Assembly (NCBI RefSeq): GCF_014202215.1
Contig: NZ_JACHGB010000002.1
Span: 310,001 to 374,000 of the forward strand
Length of the DNA stretch: 64,000 nucleotides
Origin: Quisquiliibacterium transsilvanicum
Lineage (GTDB): Bacteria; Pseudomonadota; Gammaproteobacteria; Burkholderiales; Burkholderiaceae_E
Direction: 5' to 3'
Of this stretch, positions 44,584-52,687 are shown one piece after another. Every line of letters begins with the position of its first letter. Within the stretch, counting starts at the first letter, position 1. Both the position numbers and the translations under genes were made by a program. The notes under the pieces were generated by a model, which saw nothing but the letters and a program-made list of their open reading frames with translations, was not told the origin of the DNA and searched no databases.

Positions 44584-47500
44584 ATGTCCGCATATCCCAG
44601 CCAGTCTTCCTCCACGGGACAGGGGGACCGCGAGGTCTCGGCCCTGCGCCTTCCGCCGCACTCCATCGAGGCCGAGCAATCGGTGCTCGGCGGGCTGCTG
44701 CTCGACAATAACGCCTTCGACCGCGTCGCCGACGTGCTGCGCGAGGACGACTTCTACCGCTACGACCATCGCCTGATCTGGCAGCAGATCAACCGCCTGA
44801 TCGAGCGCAGCCACCCGGCGGACGTGGTGACCGTTTTCGAGTCGCTGCAGTCCGCTGGCAAGGCCGACGAGGCGGGCGGACTGCCCTACCTGAACTCGCT
44901 GGCGCAGGAGACGCCGTCGGCGGCCAACATCCGCCGCTACGCTGAGATCGTCCGCGACCGCGCCATCCTGCGCAACCTGATCTCCACGTCAGACCAGATC
45001 GCCACCTCGGCCCTCAATCCGCAGGGCAAGGACACCCGCCAGATCCTCGACGAGGCCGAATCGAAGATCTTCCAGATCTCCGAGGAAGGCTCGCGCGGCA
45101 CAGCCGGCTTCCAGGGTCTGCAGGACCTGCTCAGCAAGGTGGTGGAGCGGGTCGACGAGCTCTACAGCCAGGGCAACACGAGCGACGTCACCGGCGTGGC
45201 CACCGGCTTCGCCGACCTCGACCGGATGACCTCAGGCCTGCAGCCCGGCGACCTGGTGATCGTGGCCGGACGGCCGTCGATGGGCAAGGCGCAACCGCTG
45301 GATTCGAGGGTGCGCACCCCCGGGGGCTGGAAGCGGATGGGGGATCTGGCGGTCGGCGATGCGCTGGCCTCGGTGGACGGACGGCCGTCGAGCGTCACCG
45401 GAATCCACCCGCAGGGAGTGCGCCAGGTCTGGCGGATCTCCTTCTCCGACGGGCGCAGCGCCGAATGCTGCGCGGAGCACCTGTGGCAGGTGCACTGCCG
45501 CCACTGGCCGCAGCCGCGGGTGCTGGCCACCGAAGAGATCATCGCGCTGCTCGGGCGCGCCCGCTACCGCGACCGCCTGTGGATCGACATGCCCAGCGGC
45601 GACTTCGGCCACACCTCGGATCTCCCGGTCGATCCCTGGGTGCTGGGCGCCCTGCTGGGCGACGGCAGCCTGTGCGGCACGGCGGTGCGCTTCTCCGGCA
45701 AGGCCGAGGAAACCCTGGCGCGCCTGCGGGCGCGCGCCGCCGACGGGCTGGCGCTGGTGCCGGCCGGAGGGTGCGACTGGCGGCTGGTGCAGCAGGATCG
45801 CGGCAAGCAGGCCGGCCATCACGGGCAGAAGGCCAACCCGCTGAACCGGGCGCTCGAGCAGATGGGGCTGTGGGGGCGCACCAGCGCCGACAAGTTCATC
45901 CCGCGCCTGTACCTGGACGCGCCGCGCGCCGAACGGCTCGACCTGCTGCGCGGACTGCTCGACACCGACGGCTGGGCCGAGCGCTGGGGCACCGTGCGGC
46001 TGTCGACCGCGAGCCGACAGCTTGCGCAGGACATGGCCGAACTGGTGCGCTCGCTGGGCGGCTGGTGTTCGATCCGCGGCAAGCAGCCCACCTGCACCGC
46101 AGGCGGCGAGCGCCGCGCCGGTGCGCCTGCCTGGGTGTGCACGATCAGCCATCCTGACCCCGCCAGTCTCTTTCTGGTGAGCGACAAGCAGGCGAGGGTG
46201 GCGGGTGGGCGCCGGCGCCGCAAGCTGCCGGTGATCCGCAGCATCGAGCCCACGCGGGAGACGGCCACGCAGTGCATCTCGGTCTCGCACCCCGGCCGCC
46301 TGTACCTGACCGACGACTACGTCGTCACCCACAACACCGCCTTCTCGCTCAACATCGGCGAGCACGTCGCAGTGGACCAGGGCCTGCCGGTGGCGGTGTT
46401 CAGCATGGAGATGGGCGCGACCCAGCTCGCGATGCGGATGGTGTGCTCGGTGGGCCGGCTCGACCAGCAGCGGCTGCGCACCGGACGGCTGATCGACGAC
46501 GACTGGCCCCGGCTCACCAGCGCCATCCAGAAGATGCAGGAGGCCCAGCTCTTCATCGACGAGACCCCGGCGCTGAACTCGCTCGAGCTGCGTGCCCGTG
46601 CGCGGCGCCTGTCGCGCCAGTGCGGCCAGCTGGGCATGATCATCGTCGACTATCTGCAGCTGATGTCCGGTTCGTCCAGCGGCAGCAACGAGAACCGCGC
46701 CACCGAGATCTCCGAGATTTCCCGCGGTCTGAAGGCGCTCGCCAAGGAACTGCACTGCCCGGTGGTCGCTCTGTCCCAGCTGAACCGCTCGCTCGAGCAG
46801 CGGCCGAACAAGCGGCCGGTGATGTCCGATCTTCGCGAGTGCGTCGCTGGCGACACGCTTGTCCTGCTCGCGGACGGTCGGCGCGTGCCGATCCGCGAGC
46901 TCGTCGGAACCGAACCCGACGTGCTCGCGATGGACCAGTCGCGCCGCATCGTCGCGGCTCGGTCCGACAAAGTGTGGTCGGTGGGGCGCAAGCCCGTGCT
47001 GAAGATGACGCTGGCCAGCGGGCGTGTGCTGCGTGCAACCGCACGGCATCGGCTGTTCACGGGAAGCGGCTGGCGCCTGCTCGGGGAGCTCTCCGAAGGC
47101 GACAGAGTGGCGCTGGGTCGCGCCATGCCGGCGCCGGCCTGTCCGGTGCGCTGGCAGGATCACGAGCTTGTGCTGCTGGGGCATCTGGTGGGCGACGGCA
47201 GCTATCTGTCGCATCAGCCGATGCGCTACACCACCGGGTCCCAGGAGAACAGCGATGCGGTTCGGGCGGCGGCGGAGGCCTTCGGTTGCAGGGTGAATCG
47301 GCACGAGGGGCGAGGCAACTGGCATCAGCTCGTGATTTCCGGCAACGGCAATCGCTGGCATCCGGACGGCGTGGGGCGCTGGCTGCGCGAACTCGGCATC
47401 TTCGGGCAGCGCTCCCACGAAAAGCGACTGCCGTCGTCGGTGTTCGGGCTGGAGAGCGGGCAGCTCTCGCTGCTGCTGCGGCACCTCTGGGCCACCGACG

Positions 47501-48303
47501 GCTGCATCTCCGTTCGTGCGGCGGGCAGCAAGGGCGCTCCGCGCGTCTACTTCAGCACCTGCAGCGAGCCGCTAGCGCGCGACGTGGCGGCGCTGCTGCT
47601 GCGCCTGGGTATCGTCGGGCGCCTCAGGGCGTTGCACCGGAGCGGTCGCCGGCCTGTCTGGAACGTCGATGTCAGCGGAGCTGCCGACCAGCGCAGGTTT
47701 CTCGAGCGGGTCGGCGCCTTCGGGCCGCGGGAAGAGCCGGCTCGCCGCCTGAGCGAGGTCCTGGAGCTTGCCTCCCGCCAGGGCACCAACGTGGACACCC
47801 TTCCGATCGAGGTCTTCGACGAGGTCCGCGCAGCGATGGCGGCCCGAGGCGTGAGCACCCGGCGCATGGCATCCATGCGCGGAACTGCCTACGGTGGCAT
47901 GTCGCATTTCGCGTTCGCTCCGTCGCGCGATACGGTCGCGTCGTACGCGGAGTGCCTCGACGACGAAGGCTTGCGCCGCGCAGCATCGGACGATCTCTTC
48001 TGGGATCGCGTCGTCTCGATCGTTCCCGACGGCGAGGAGGAGGTTTTCGACCTGACCGTTCCCGGTCCGGCCTCCTGGCTGGCGGACGGGATCGTCAGCC
48101 ATAACTCGGGCGCGATCGAACAGGATGCGGACGTCATCCTGTTCATCTATCGCGACGAGGTCTACAACCCGGACTCCGCCGACAAGGGCACTGCCGAGAT
48201 CATCATCGGCAAGCAGCGGAACGGCCCCATCGGGACGGTGCGTCTCACTTTCGTCGGCCAGTACACCAAGTTCGAGAATTTCGCCGCCGGCGGCTACGAG
48301 TAG
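44584..48303 (+). CDS. dnaB: Replicative DNA helicase DnaB carrying two inteins
   Basis: The 1239-residue precursor of the hexameric replicative helicase. Exteins: residues 1–235 (N-terminal domain LRLPPHSIEAEQSVLGGLLLDNNAFDRVADVL, linker, and Walker A GRPSMGK), 585–752 (TAFSLNIGEHVAVDQGLPVAVFSMEMGATQLAMRMV; Walker B MIIVDYLQLMSG; VALSQLNRSLEQRP..MSDLRE) and 1175–1239 (SGAIEQDADVILFIYRDEVY; GTAEIIIGKQRNGPIGTVRL). Joined they give 468 residues, the normal DnaB size. Both inserts stay in frame and begin and end at intein junctions, so the gene is intact but needs two splicing events for any ATPase activity: the first splits Walker A, the second the conserved DLRESGAIEQ motif. Confidence 0.97.
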   Translation: MSAYPSQSSSTGQGDREVSALRLPPHSIEAEQSVLGGLLLDNNAFDRVADVLREDDFYRYDHRLIWQQINRLIERSHPADVVTVFESLQSAGKADEAGGLPYLNSLAQETPSAANIRRYAEIVRDRAILRNLISTSDQIATSALNPQGKDTRQILDEAESKIFQISEEGSRGTAGFQGLQDLLSKVVERVDELYSQGNTSDVTGVATGFADLDRMTSGLQPGDLVIVAGRPSMGKAQPLDSRVRTPGGWKRMGDLAVGDALASVDGRPSSVTGIHPQGVRQVWRISFSDGRSAECCAEHLWQVHCRHWPQPRVLATEEIIALLGRARYRDRLWIDMPSGDFGHTSDLPVDPWVLGALLGDGSLCGTAVRFSGKAEETLARLRARAADGLALVPAGGCDWRLVQQDRGKQAGHHGQKANPLNRALEQMGLWGRTSADKFIPRLYLDAPRAERLDLLRGLLDTDGWAERWGTVRLSTASRQLAQDMAELVRSLGGWCSIRGKQPTCTAGGERRAGAPAWVCTISHPDPASLFLVSDKQARVAGGRRRRKLPVIRSIEPTRETATQCISVSHPGRLYLTDDYVVTHNTAFSLNIGEHVAVDQGLPVAVFSMEMGATQLAMRMVCSVGRLDQQRLRTGRLIDDDWPRLTSAIQKMQEAQLFIDETPALNSLELRARARRLSRQCGQLGMIIVDYLQLMSGSSSGSNENRATEISEISRGLKALAKELHCPVVALSQLNRSLEQRPNKRPVMSDLRECVAGDTLVLLADGRRVPIRELVGTEPDVLAMDQSRRIVAARSDKVWSVGRKPVLKMTLASGRVLRATARHRLFTGSGWRLLGELSEGDRVALGRAMPAPACPVRWQDHELVLLGHLVGDGSYLSHQPMRYTTGSQENSDAVRAAAEAFGCRVNRHEGRGNWHQLVISGNGNRWHPDGVGRWLRELGIFGQRSHEKRLPSSVFGLESGQLSLLLRHLWATDGCISVRAAGSKGAPRVYFSTCSEPLARDVAALLLRLGIVGRLRALHRSGRRPVWNVDVSGAADQRRFLERVGAFGPREEPARRLSEVLELASRQGTNVDTLPIEVFDEVRAAMAARGVSTRRMASMRGTAYGGMSHFAFAPSRDTVASYAECLDDEGLRRAASDDLFWDRVVSIVPDGEEEVFDLTVPGPASWLADGIVSHNSGAIEQDADVILFIYRDEVYNPDSADKGTAEIIIGKQRNGPIGTVRLTFVGQYTKFENFAAGGYE
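45289..46335 (+). mobile_element. Intein 1 in DnaB (class 3, LAGLIDADG endonuclease)
   Basis: 349 residues (236–584 of DnaB) inserted after the Walker A Lys; the downstream extein residue is Thr. It begins with Ala (AQPLDSRVRTPGGW) rather than Cys/Ser. Block B reads CAEHLWQV (His64, Trp66), block F ATQCISV (Cys329) and the end VVTHN (Thr347, His348, Asn349). Trp/Cys/Thr at these places is the signature of class 3 inteins, where the block F Cys attacks the N-junction directly. WVLGALLGDGSL and LDLLRGLLDTDGWAE are the two LAGLIDADG helices, both with acidic residues, so homing activity may survive. Nine cysteines. GC content and codons resemble the host. Confidence 0.93.
46840..48105 (+). mobile_element. 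Intein 2 in DnaB (class 1, LAGLIDADG endonuclease)
   Basis: 422 residues (753–1174 of DnaB) inserted between DLRE and SGAIEQ. Block A is CVAGDTLVLLADGRRVPIREL with Cys1. Block B is RATARHRLFTGSGW (Thr67, His70). Block F/G is EEVFDLTVPGPASWLADGIVSHN with terminal His-Asn and Ser as the +1 residue, the standard class 1 set. LAGLIDADG helices are LVLLGHLVGDGSYL and LLLRHLWATDGCIS. About 100 residues of extra helical sequence, possibly DNA-recognition, precede block F. It resembles the cyanobacterial (Synechocystis) DnaB intein as I remember it, but is offset by two residues in its insertion site. Base composition looks slightly less GC-rich than intein 1. Confidence 0.95.
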
Positions 48304-48357
48304 CGCAGGCGCGGGCCGGCGCCAGGGATCCGGTGCGCGCCGGGCCCGGTTGCGCCG

Positions 48358-50262
48358 CTACAGCACCTCGCCCGCGTGGTCCGCCAGCCGCGAGCGCTCG
48401 CCGCGCTGCAGCGTCACGTGGCCCGAGTGCGGCCAGCCCTTGAAGCGGTCGACCACGTAGGTCAGGCCCGACGAGCCCTCGGTGAGGTAGGGCGTGTCGA
48501 TCTGCGCGATGTTGCCCAGGCAGACCACCTTGGTGCCGGGGCCGGCCCGGGTGACCAGGGTCTTCATCTGCTTGGGCGTGAGGTTCTGCGCCTCGTCGAT
48601 GATCAGGAACTTGCTGATGAAGGTGCGCCCGCGCATGAAGGACATCGCCTTCACCTTCACCCGCGAGCGGATCAGGTCGTTGGTCGCGGAGCGGCCCCAT
48701 TCGCCGCCCTCGCCCTTGTTGAGCACCTCGAGGTTGTCCTCGAGCGCACCCATCCAGGGCTGCATCTTCTCTTCCTCGGTGCCGGGCAGGTAGCCGATGT
48801 CCTCGCCCACCGGCACGGTGGCGCGCGTCATGATGATCTCGGTGTAGCGCTTGCCCTCGAGGGTCTGCGCCAGCCCGGCGGCGAGCGCCAGCAGCGTCTT
48901 GCCGGTGCCGGCCTGGCCCAGCAGGGTCAGGAAGTCGATGTCGGGGTTCATCAGCAGGTTCAGCGCGAAGTTCTGCTCGCGGTTGCGCGCAGTGATGCCC
49001 CAGACCGCGTTCTTCAGGTGGGCGTAGTCGCGCAGCGTGGCCAGCACCGCGGTGCGGCCGTTGATCTCCTTCACCTGCGCCTGCAGGCCGCCCTCGGCGT
49101 CGATGTAGACGAACTGGTTGATCGAGAACGACGACACCAGCGGCCCGCTGACCCGGTAGTAGGTGACGCCGGCCTGCTGCCAGGACTCGACGCCCTTGCC
49201 GTGCCTGTCCCAGAAGTCCTCGGGGAGCGCCTGCAGGCCGGTGTAGAGGAGGTCGGTGTCCTCGAGCACCTGGTCGTTGCGGTAGTCCTCCGCAGGCAGG
49301 CCCAGCGTGCGGGCCTTGATCCGCATGTTGATGTCCTTGGACACCAGCACCACGTCGCGGCCGGGGAAACGGTCGTGCAGCTCGCGCACCACGCCCAGGA
49401 TCTGGTTGTCGGCCTTGCCCACCGGCAGGCTGCTGGGCAGCATCGCGGCGATCGCCTGCGTCTGGAAGAACAGACGGCCGCCGGCCTCGCGGTTGCCGAG
49501 CTCGGCCAGCGGAATGCCCTCGTCGATCGAGCCCTCGCACAGCGCGATCAGGGAGTCGAGCGAGCGGCTCACCTGACGCGCGTTGCGCGACACCTCGGAC
49601 ATGCCCTTCTTGTGGTTGTCCAGCTCCTCGAGCGTCATCATGGGCAGGTAGACGTCATGCTCGGCGAAGCGGAACAGGCTGCTCGGGTCGTGCATCAGCA
49701 CGTTGGTGTCGAGCACGAAGAGCTTGGCGGGCTCGGCGGCGGAGCGCTTCTGCGCGGACTTCACCGGACGCAGTGCGGGCCGCGGCGTGGAGGACTGCGC
49801 GCGCACGTCGGCAGCTCCTGACCTTGCGGGCGCGGCGGCGCCAGGGGCAGCGGAGCCGGAGCTTGCGCTCCCGGTGGCAGCGGACGCCGCGCCCGTGGCG
49901 GCCGTCGCTCCCGTTGCGCCCGTCGCGGCGTCGGGCATCCTGCCCGCGGCGCCGCGCGTCCTGCCACGCTGCGCGGAGCGCGAAGACGGACCGGCGCCCT
50001 CGGCGACGCTTTCGACGACGGCCGGCGCAGCCTTGGCCGCAGCGGCGGCTGGTGCCGCCTTAGCCGGCATTTCGCTGGCCTGCAGGGCCGCGGCGGCCGC
50101 GGGCTGCGCCGGGGCCACCGCCGCAGCTTCGGCGACAGCTTCGGCGACAGCTTCGGCGGTGGCGGCCGCAGCAGGCGCAGGCCGGGCGCGAACGCGGGCC
50201 TTCGGGAGATCGGTCAGGTCAAGCAGCGTGGCCGGCTTGGTCGGCGCTTTGGGCAGGGGCAT
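48358..50262 (-). CDS. PhoH2-type PIN–PhoH ATPase with long low-complexity N-terminus
   Basis: A 634-residue protein. Residues about 1–175 are Ala/Pro/Thr/Gly-rich low complexity with tandem repeats. About 180–310 is a PIN nuclease domain (FVLDTNVLMHDPSSLFRF; MTLEELDNHKKGMSEVSRNARQ). About 400–634 is the PhoH P-loop ATPase (LGQAGTGKTLLALAAGL; FLIIDEAQNLTPKQMKTLVTRAGPGTKVVCLGN). PhoH2 proteins are RNA helicase/ribonucleases, in some bacteria part of toxin–antitoxin pairs; no antitoxin gene is beside this one. Convergent with dnaB. Confidence 0.92.
   Translation of the reverse strand: MPLPKAPTKPATLLDLTDLPKARVRARPAPAAAATAEAVAEAVAEAAAVAPAQPAAAAALQASEMPAKAAPAAAAAKAAPAVVESVAEGAGPSSRSAQRGRTRGAAGRMPDAATGATGATAATGAASAATGSASSGSAAPGAAAPARSGAADVRAQSSTPRPALRPVKSAQKRSAAEPAKLFVLDTNVLMHDPSSLFRFAEHDVYLPMMTLEELDNHKKGMSEVSRNARQVSRSLDSLIALCEGSIDEGIPLAELGNREAGGRLFFQTQAIAAMLPSSLPVGKADNQILGVVRELHDRFPGRDVVLVSKDINMRIKARTLGLPAEDYRNDQVLEDTDLLYTGLQALPEDFWDRHGKGVESWQQAGVTYYRVSGPLVSSFSINQFVYIDAEGGLQAQVKEINGRTAVLATLRDYAHLKNAVWGITARNREQNFALNLLMNPDIDFLTLLGQAGTGKTLLALAAGLAQTLEGKRYTEIIMTRATVPVGEDIGYLPGTEEEKMQPWMGALEDNLEVLNKGEGGEWGRSATNDLIRSRVKVKAMSFMRGRTFISKFLIIDEAQNLTPKQMKTLVTRAGPGTKVVCLGNIAQIDTPYLTEGSSGLTYVVDRFKGWPHSGHVTLQRGERSRLADHAGEVL
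50123..50158 (-). repeat. 12-base tandem repeat in the PhoH2 N-terminus
   Basis: Three near-exact units of ACAGCTTCGGCG (plus-strand reading; first unit has GCAG) encode AEAVAEAVAEAA in the PhoH2 N-terminal linker. A Gly-Ala-Thr-rich stretch near 49,860–49,930 is also repetitive. Confidence 0.85.
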
Positions 50263-50370
50263 CTTCGCTCGTGACGAAAAAGGCCGCCGGTCCGGTGGGT
50301 TTTCCGGAGCGCAGCGGCCGTGGCTGGCGATGGGGCGTACGGGTGGCGCCCCATGGAGAGGGGACTGCGG

Positions 50371-50832
50371 TCAGGAAGATCTTGCGGACTCCAGCACTTC
50401 ATCGACGTGGCCCGGCACCTTCACGCCCCGCCACTCGCGCACCAGCTTGCCGCCGGCGTCGATGAGGAAGGTGGAGCGCTCGATGCCGCGGACCTGCTTG
50501 CCGTACATGTTCTTGAGCTTCATCACGCCGAACTGGGCGCACAGCGCCTCGTCGGGGTCGGAGATCAGGTGGAACGGAAGGCCGAGCTTGGCGCGGAAGC
50601 CCTCGTGCGATTTCATGCCGTCGCGCGAGATGCCGAACACGGTGGCGCCCGCGGCTTCGAAGGCCTCGAAGCGGTCGCGGAAATCGGAGCTCTCGCTGGT
50701 GCAGCCCGGCGTGTTGTCCTTGGGATAGAAGAACAGCACGAGCTTGCGGCCGGCGAGGTCGGAGAGGCGAACCTCGCCGCCAGTGCTGGCGGCGGTGAAG
50801 TCGGAAACCTGCTGGCCGACGGTGACGGACAC
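50371..50832 (-). CDS. bcp: Thioredoxin-dependent peroxiredoxin (BCP/PrxQ)
   Basis: A 153-residue peroxiredoxin. VGQQVSDFTAAST, the active-site DNTPGCTSESSDFRDRF with peroxidatic Cys, GISRDGMKSHEGF and ERSTFLIDAGGKLVREWRGVKVPGHVDEVLE define the family. The second Cys usually found five residues after the first is absent, so resolution may use another thiol (a Cys lies in ALCAQFG). I chose GTG at 50832, giving the usual length and preceded by GGGAG; a GTG at 50874 would add 14 atypical residues. Confidence 0.88.
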   Translation of the reverse strand: MSVTVGQQVSDFTAASTGGEVRLSDLAGRKLVLFFYPKDNTPGCTSESSDFRDRFEAFEAAGATVFGISRDGMKSHEGFRAKLGLPFHLISDPDEALCAQFGVMKLKNMYGKQVRGIERSTFLIDAGGKLVREWRGVKVPGHVDEVLESARSS

Positions 50833-50898
50833 GGAGGCATCTCCCGGCAGACATTCGTGCTGAAACGATAGCACAGCACCGGGAGGCTCCCGACGGGG

Positions 50899-51270
50899 TC
50901 AGGGCGGAAGGAGGGCGGCCACCACCCGCCGGTCTTCGCCCATCAGGATGTTGTAGGTGCGGCAGGCGGCCCCGGTGGCCATGACCTCGATGCCGATCCG
51001 TGCCCGCGCCAGCGCCGCCACGAGCCGCGGATGCGGAAAGCGCTGGCGTGCGCCGGTGCCGAAGATCAGCACCTCGGGCGCGTGTTCGAGCAGCGCCTCG
51101 AAGTGGGCGCTCTCCAGCGCGTCGAACCCGGCCACCGGCCAGGCCAGGATCTCGCCCTGCGGGCGAAGCACCAGGGCGCCTTCGTGGCGTGTCTGGTTGA
51201 TCTCGATCCAGCCTTCGCCATAGGCGGTGACCGTGTTCAGCGCGGGATTGAGGTCGGCGTGCAGCTTCAA
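50899..51270 (-). CDS. Mth938-like domain (DUF498) protein
   Basis: A 123-residue protein. LKLHADLNPALNTVTAYGEGWIEINQTRHEGALVLRP and HAPEVLIFGTGARQRFPHPRLVAAL match the Mth938/NDUFAF3-like family, of uncertain bacterial function. I chose a TTG start at 51270, since GAAGGAG sits 8 bases upstream and the protein then begins (M)KLHADLNP like its relatives; an ATG at 51306 has no ribosome site. It is divergent from alaC. Confidence 0.78.
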   Translation of the reverse strand: MKLHADLNPALNTVTAYGEGWIEINQTRHEGALVLRPQGEILAWPVAGFDALESAHFEALLEHAPEVLIFGTGARQRFPHPRLVAALARARIGIEVMATGAACRTYNILMGEDRRVVAALLPP

Positions 51271-51366
51271 GACGGAGGCTCCTTCGGGCGCGCGGGCGCC
51301 ATGCATCTAAGTGGCTGATAATGCTACATTGACAGGTTTATTGCACCGGCCCAATGGAGCCCACTC

Positions 51367-52575
51367 ATGAGTTCGTCGCGCGAGTTTTCCCGCATCAAGC
51401 GCCTGCCGCCCTACGTGTTCAACATCACGGCGGAGCTGAAGATGGCTGCCCGGCGCCGCGGCGAGGACGTCATCGACATGAGCATGGGCGACCCCGACGG
51501 CTCGGCGCCCCAGCACATCATCGACAAGCTGGTCGAGGCCTCGCAGAAGCCGCACACCCACGGCTACTCGGTCTCCAAGGGCATCCCGCGGCTGCGCAAG
51601 GCGATCTCCGACTGGTACAAGCGCCGCTACAACGTCGACATCGACCCCGAGGCCGAGGCGATCGTCACCATCGGTTCCAAGGAAGGCCTGGCACACATGA
51701 TGCTGGCCACGCTGGACCAGGGTGACGTGGTGCTGGTGCCCAATCCCAGCTATCCCATCCACATCTACGGCGCAGTGATCGCCGGGGCCGAGACCCGCTC
51801 GGTGCCGATGCGCCACGGCGTGGACTTCCTCGACGAGCTGAAGAAGGCGGTCGAGCAGTGCAACCCGAAGCCGAAGATGATGATCCTCGGCTTCCCCAGC
51901 AACCCCACCGCGATGTGCGCGGACCTGCCCTTCTTCGAGAAGGTGGTGGCGCTGGCCAAGGAGCACGACATCATCGTGGTGCACGACCTTGCCTATGCCG
52001 ACATCGTGTACGACGACTTCCGCGCGCCGTCCATCATGGAGGTGCCTGGCGCGCGTGACGTGGCCGTCGAGTTCTTCACGATGAGCAAGAGCTACAACAT
52101 GGCCGGCTGGCGGATCGGCTTCATGGTGGGCAACCGCGAGCTGGTCGCGGCGCTGGCGCGCATGAAGAGCTATCACGACTACGGCACCTTCACCCCCATC
52201 CAGGTGGCGGCCATCGCCGCGCTCGACGGTCCGCAGGACTGCGTCGAGGAGGTCCGCAGCAAGTACCAGAGCCGGCGCGACGTGCTGGCCCGCGGCCTGC
52301 ACGAGATGGGCTGGATGGTGGAGGTGCCCAAGGCCTCGATGTACATCTGGGCGCAGATTCCCGAGCCCTACCGGGCGATGGGCTCGCTGGATTTCGCGCG
52401 CAAGCTGCTCAACGACGCCAAGGTGGCGGTGTCGCCGGGCGTGGGCTTCGGCGAGCTCGGCGACGATCACGTGCGCTTCGCGCTGATCGAGAACGAGCAT
52501 CGCATCAAGCAGGCGGTGCGCGGCATCAAGGAGATGTTCCGCAAGGACGGGCTCCTGCCCAAGGCCGCCGCCTGA
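51367..52575 (+). CDS. alaC: Alanine-synthesising aminotransferase (AlaC type)
   Basis: A 402-residue class I PLP aminotransferase making alanine from pyruvate and glutamate. The N-terminus [39 protein letters not shown] is diagnostic of AlaC. The PLP lysine is in [16 protein letters not shown], with the cofactor Asp/Tyr in [14 protein letters not shown]. It heads the alaC–hom–thrC run, an arrangement common in betaproteobacteria. Confidence 0.95.
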   Translation: MSSSREFSRIKRLPPYVFNITAELKMAARRRGEDVIDMSMGDPDGSAPQHIIDKLVEASQKPHTHGYSVSKGIPRLRKAISDWYKRRYNVDIDPEAEAIVTIGSKEGLAHMMLATLDQGDVVLVPNPSYPIHIYGAVIAGAETRSVPMRHGVDFLDELKKAVEQCNPKPKMMILGFPSNPTAMCADLPFFEKVVALAKEHDIIVVHDLAYADIVYDDFRAPSIMEVPGARDVAVEFFTMSKSYNMAGWRIGFMVGNRELVAALARMKSYHDYGTFTPIQVAAIAALDGPQDCVEEVRSKYQSRRDVLARGLHEMGWMVEVPKASMYIWAQIPEPYRAMGSLDFARKLLNDAKVAVSPGVGFGELGDDHVRFALIENEHRIKQAVRGIKEMFRKDGLLPKAAA

Positions 52576-52687
52576 CCCTTCACAGCCGAGGGCCCCCGGG
52601 CCCCGGCACACGGCCCGCGCTGGCGAACCCGGCGCGCGGTCCTCATCGACGGCCGGTCCCACCGGACCGGCAGGGAAACCAGCAATC

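Noticed and set aside
45232-47484. A 750-codon open frame antisense to dnaB
   Set aside because: It crosses both extein and intein sequence, gives low-complexity His/Arg/Gln-rich translation and matches no family; it is a by-product of high-GC codon use on the sense strand.
45289-48105. dnaB insertions as group I/II introns or transposons
   Set aside because: Both insertions are translated in frame and carry intein splicing blocks at their edges; there are no RNA splice elements, terminal inverted repeats or target duplications.
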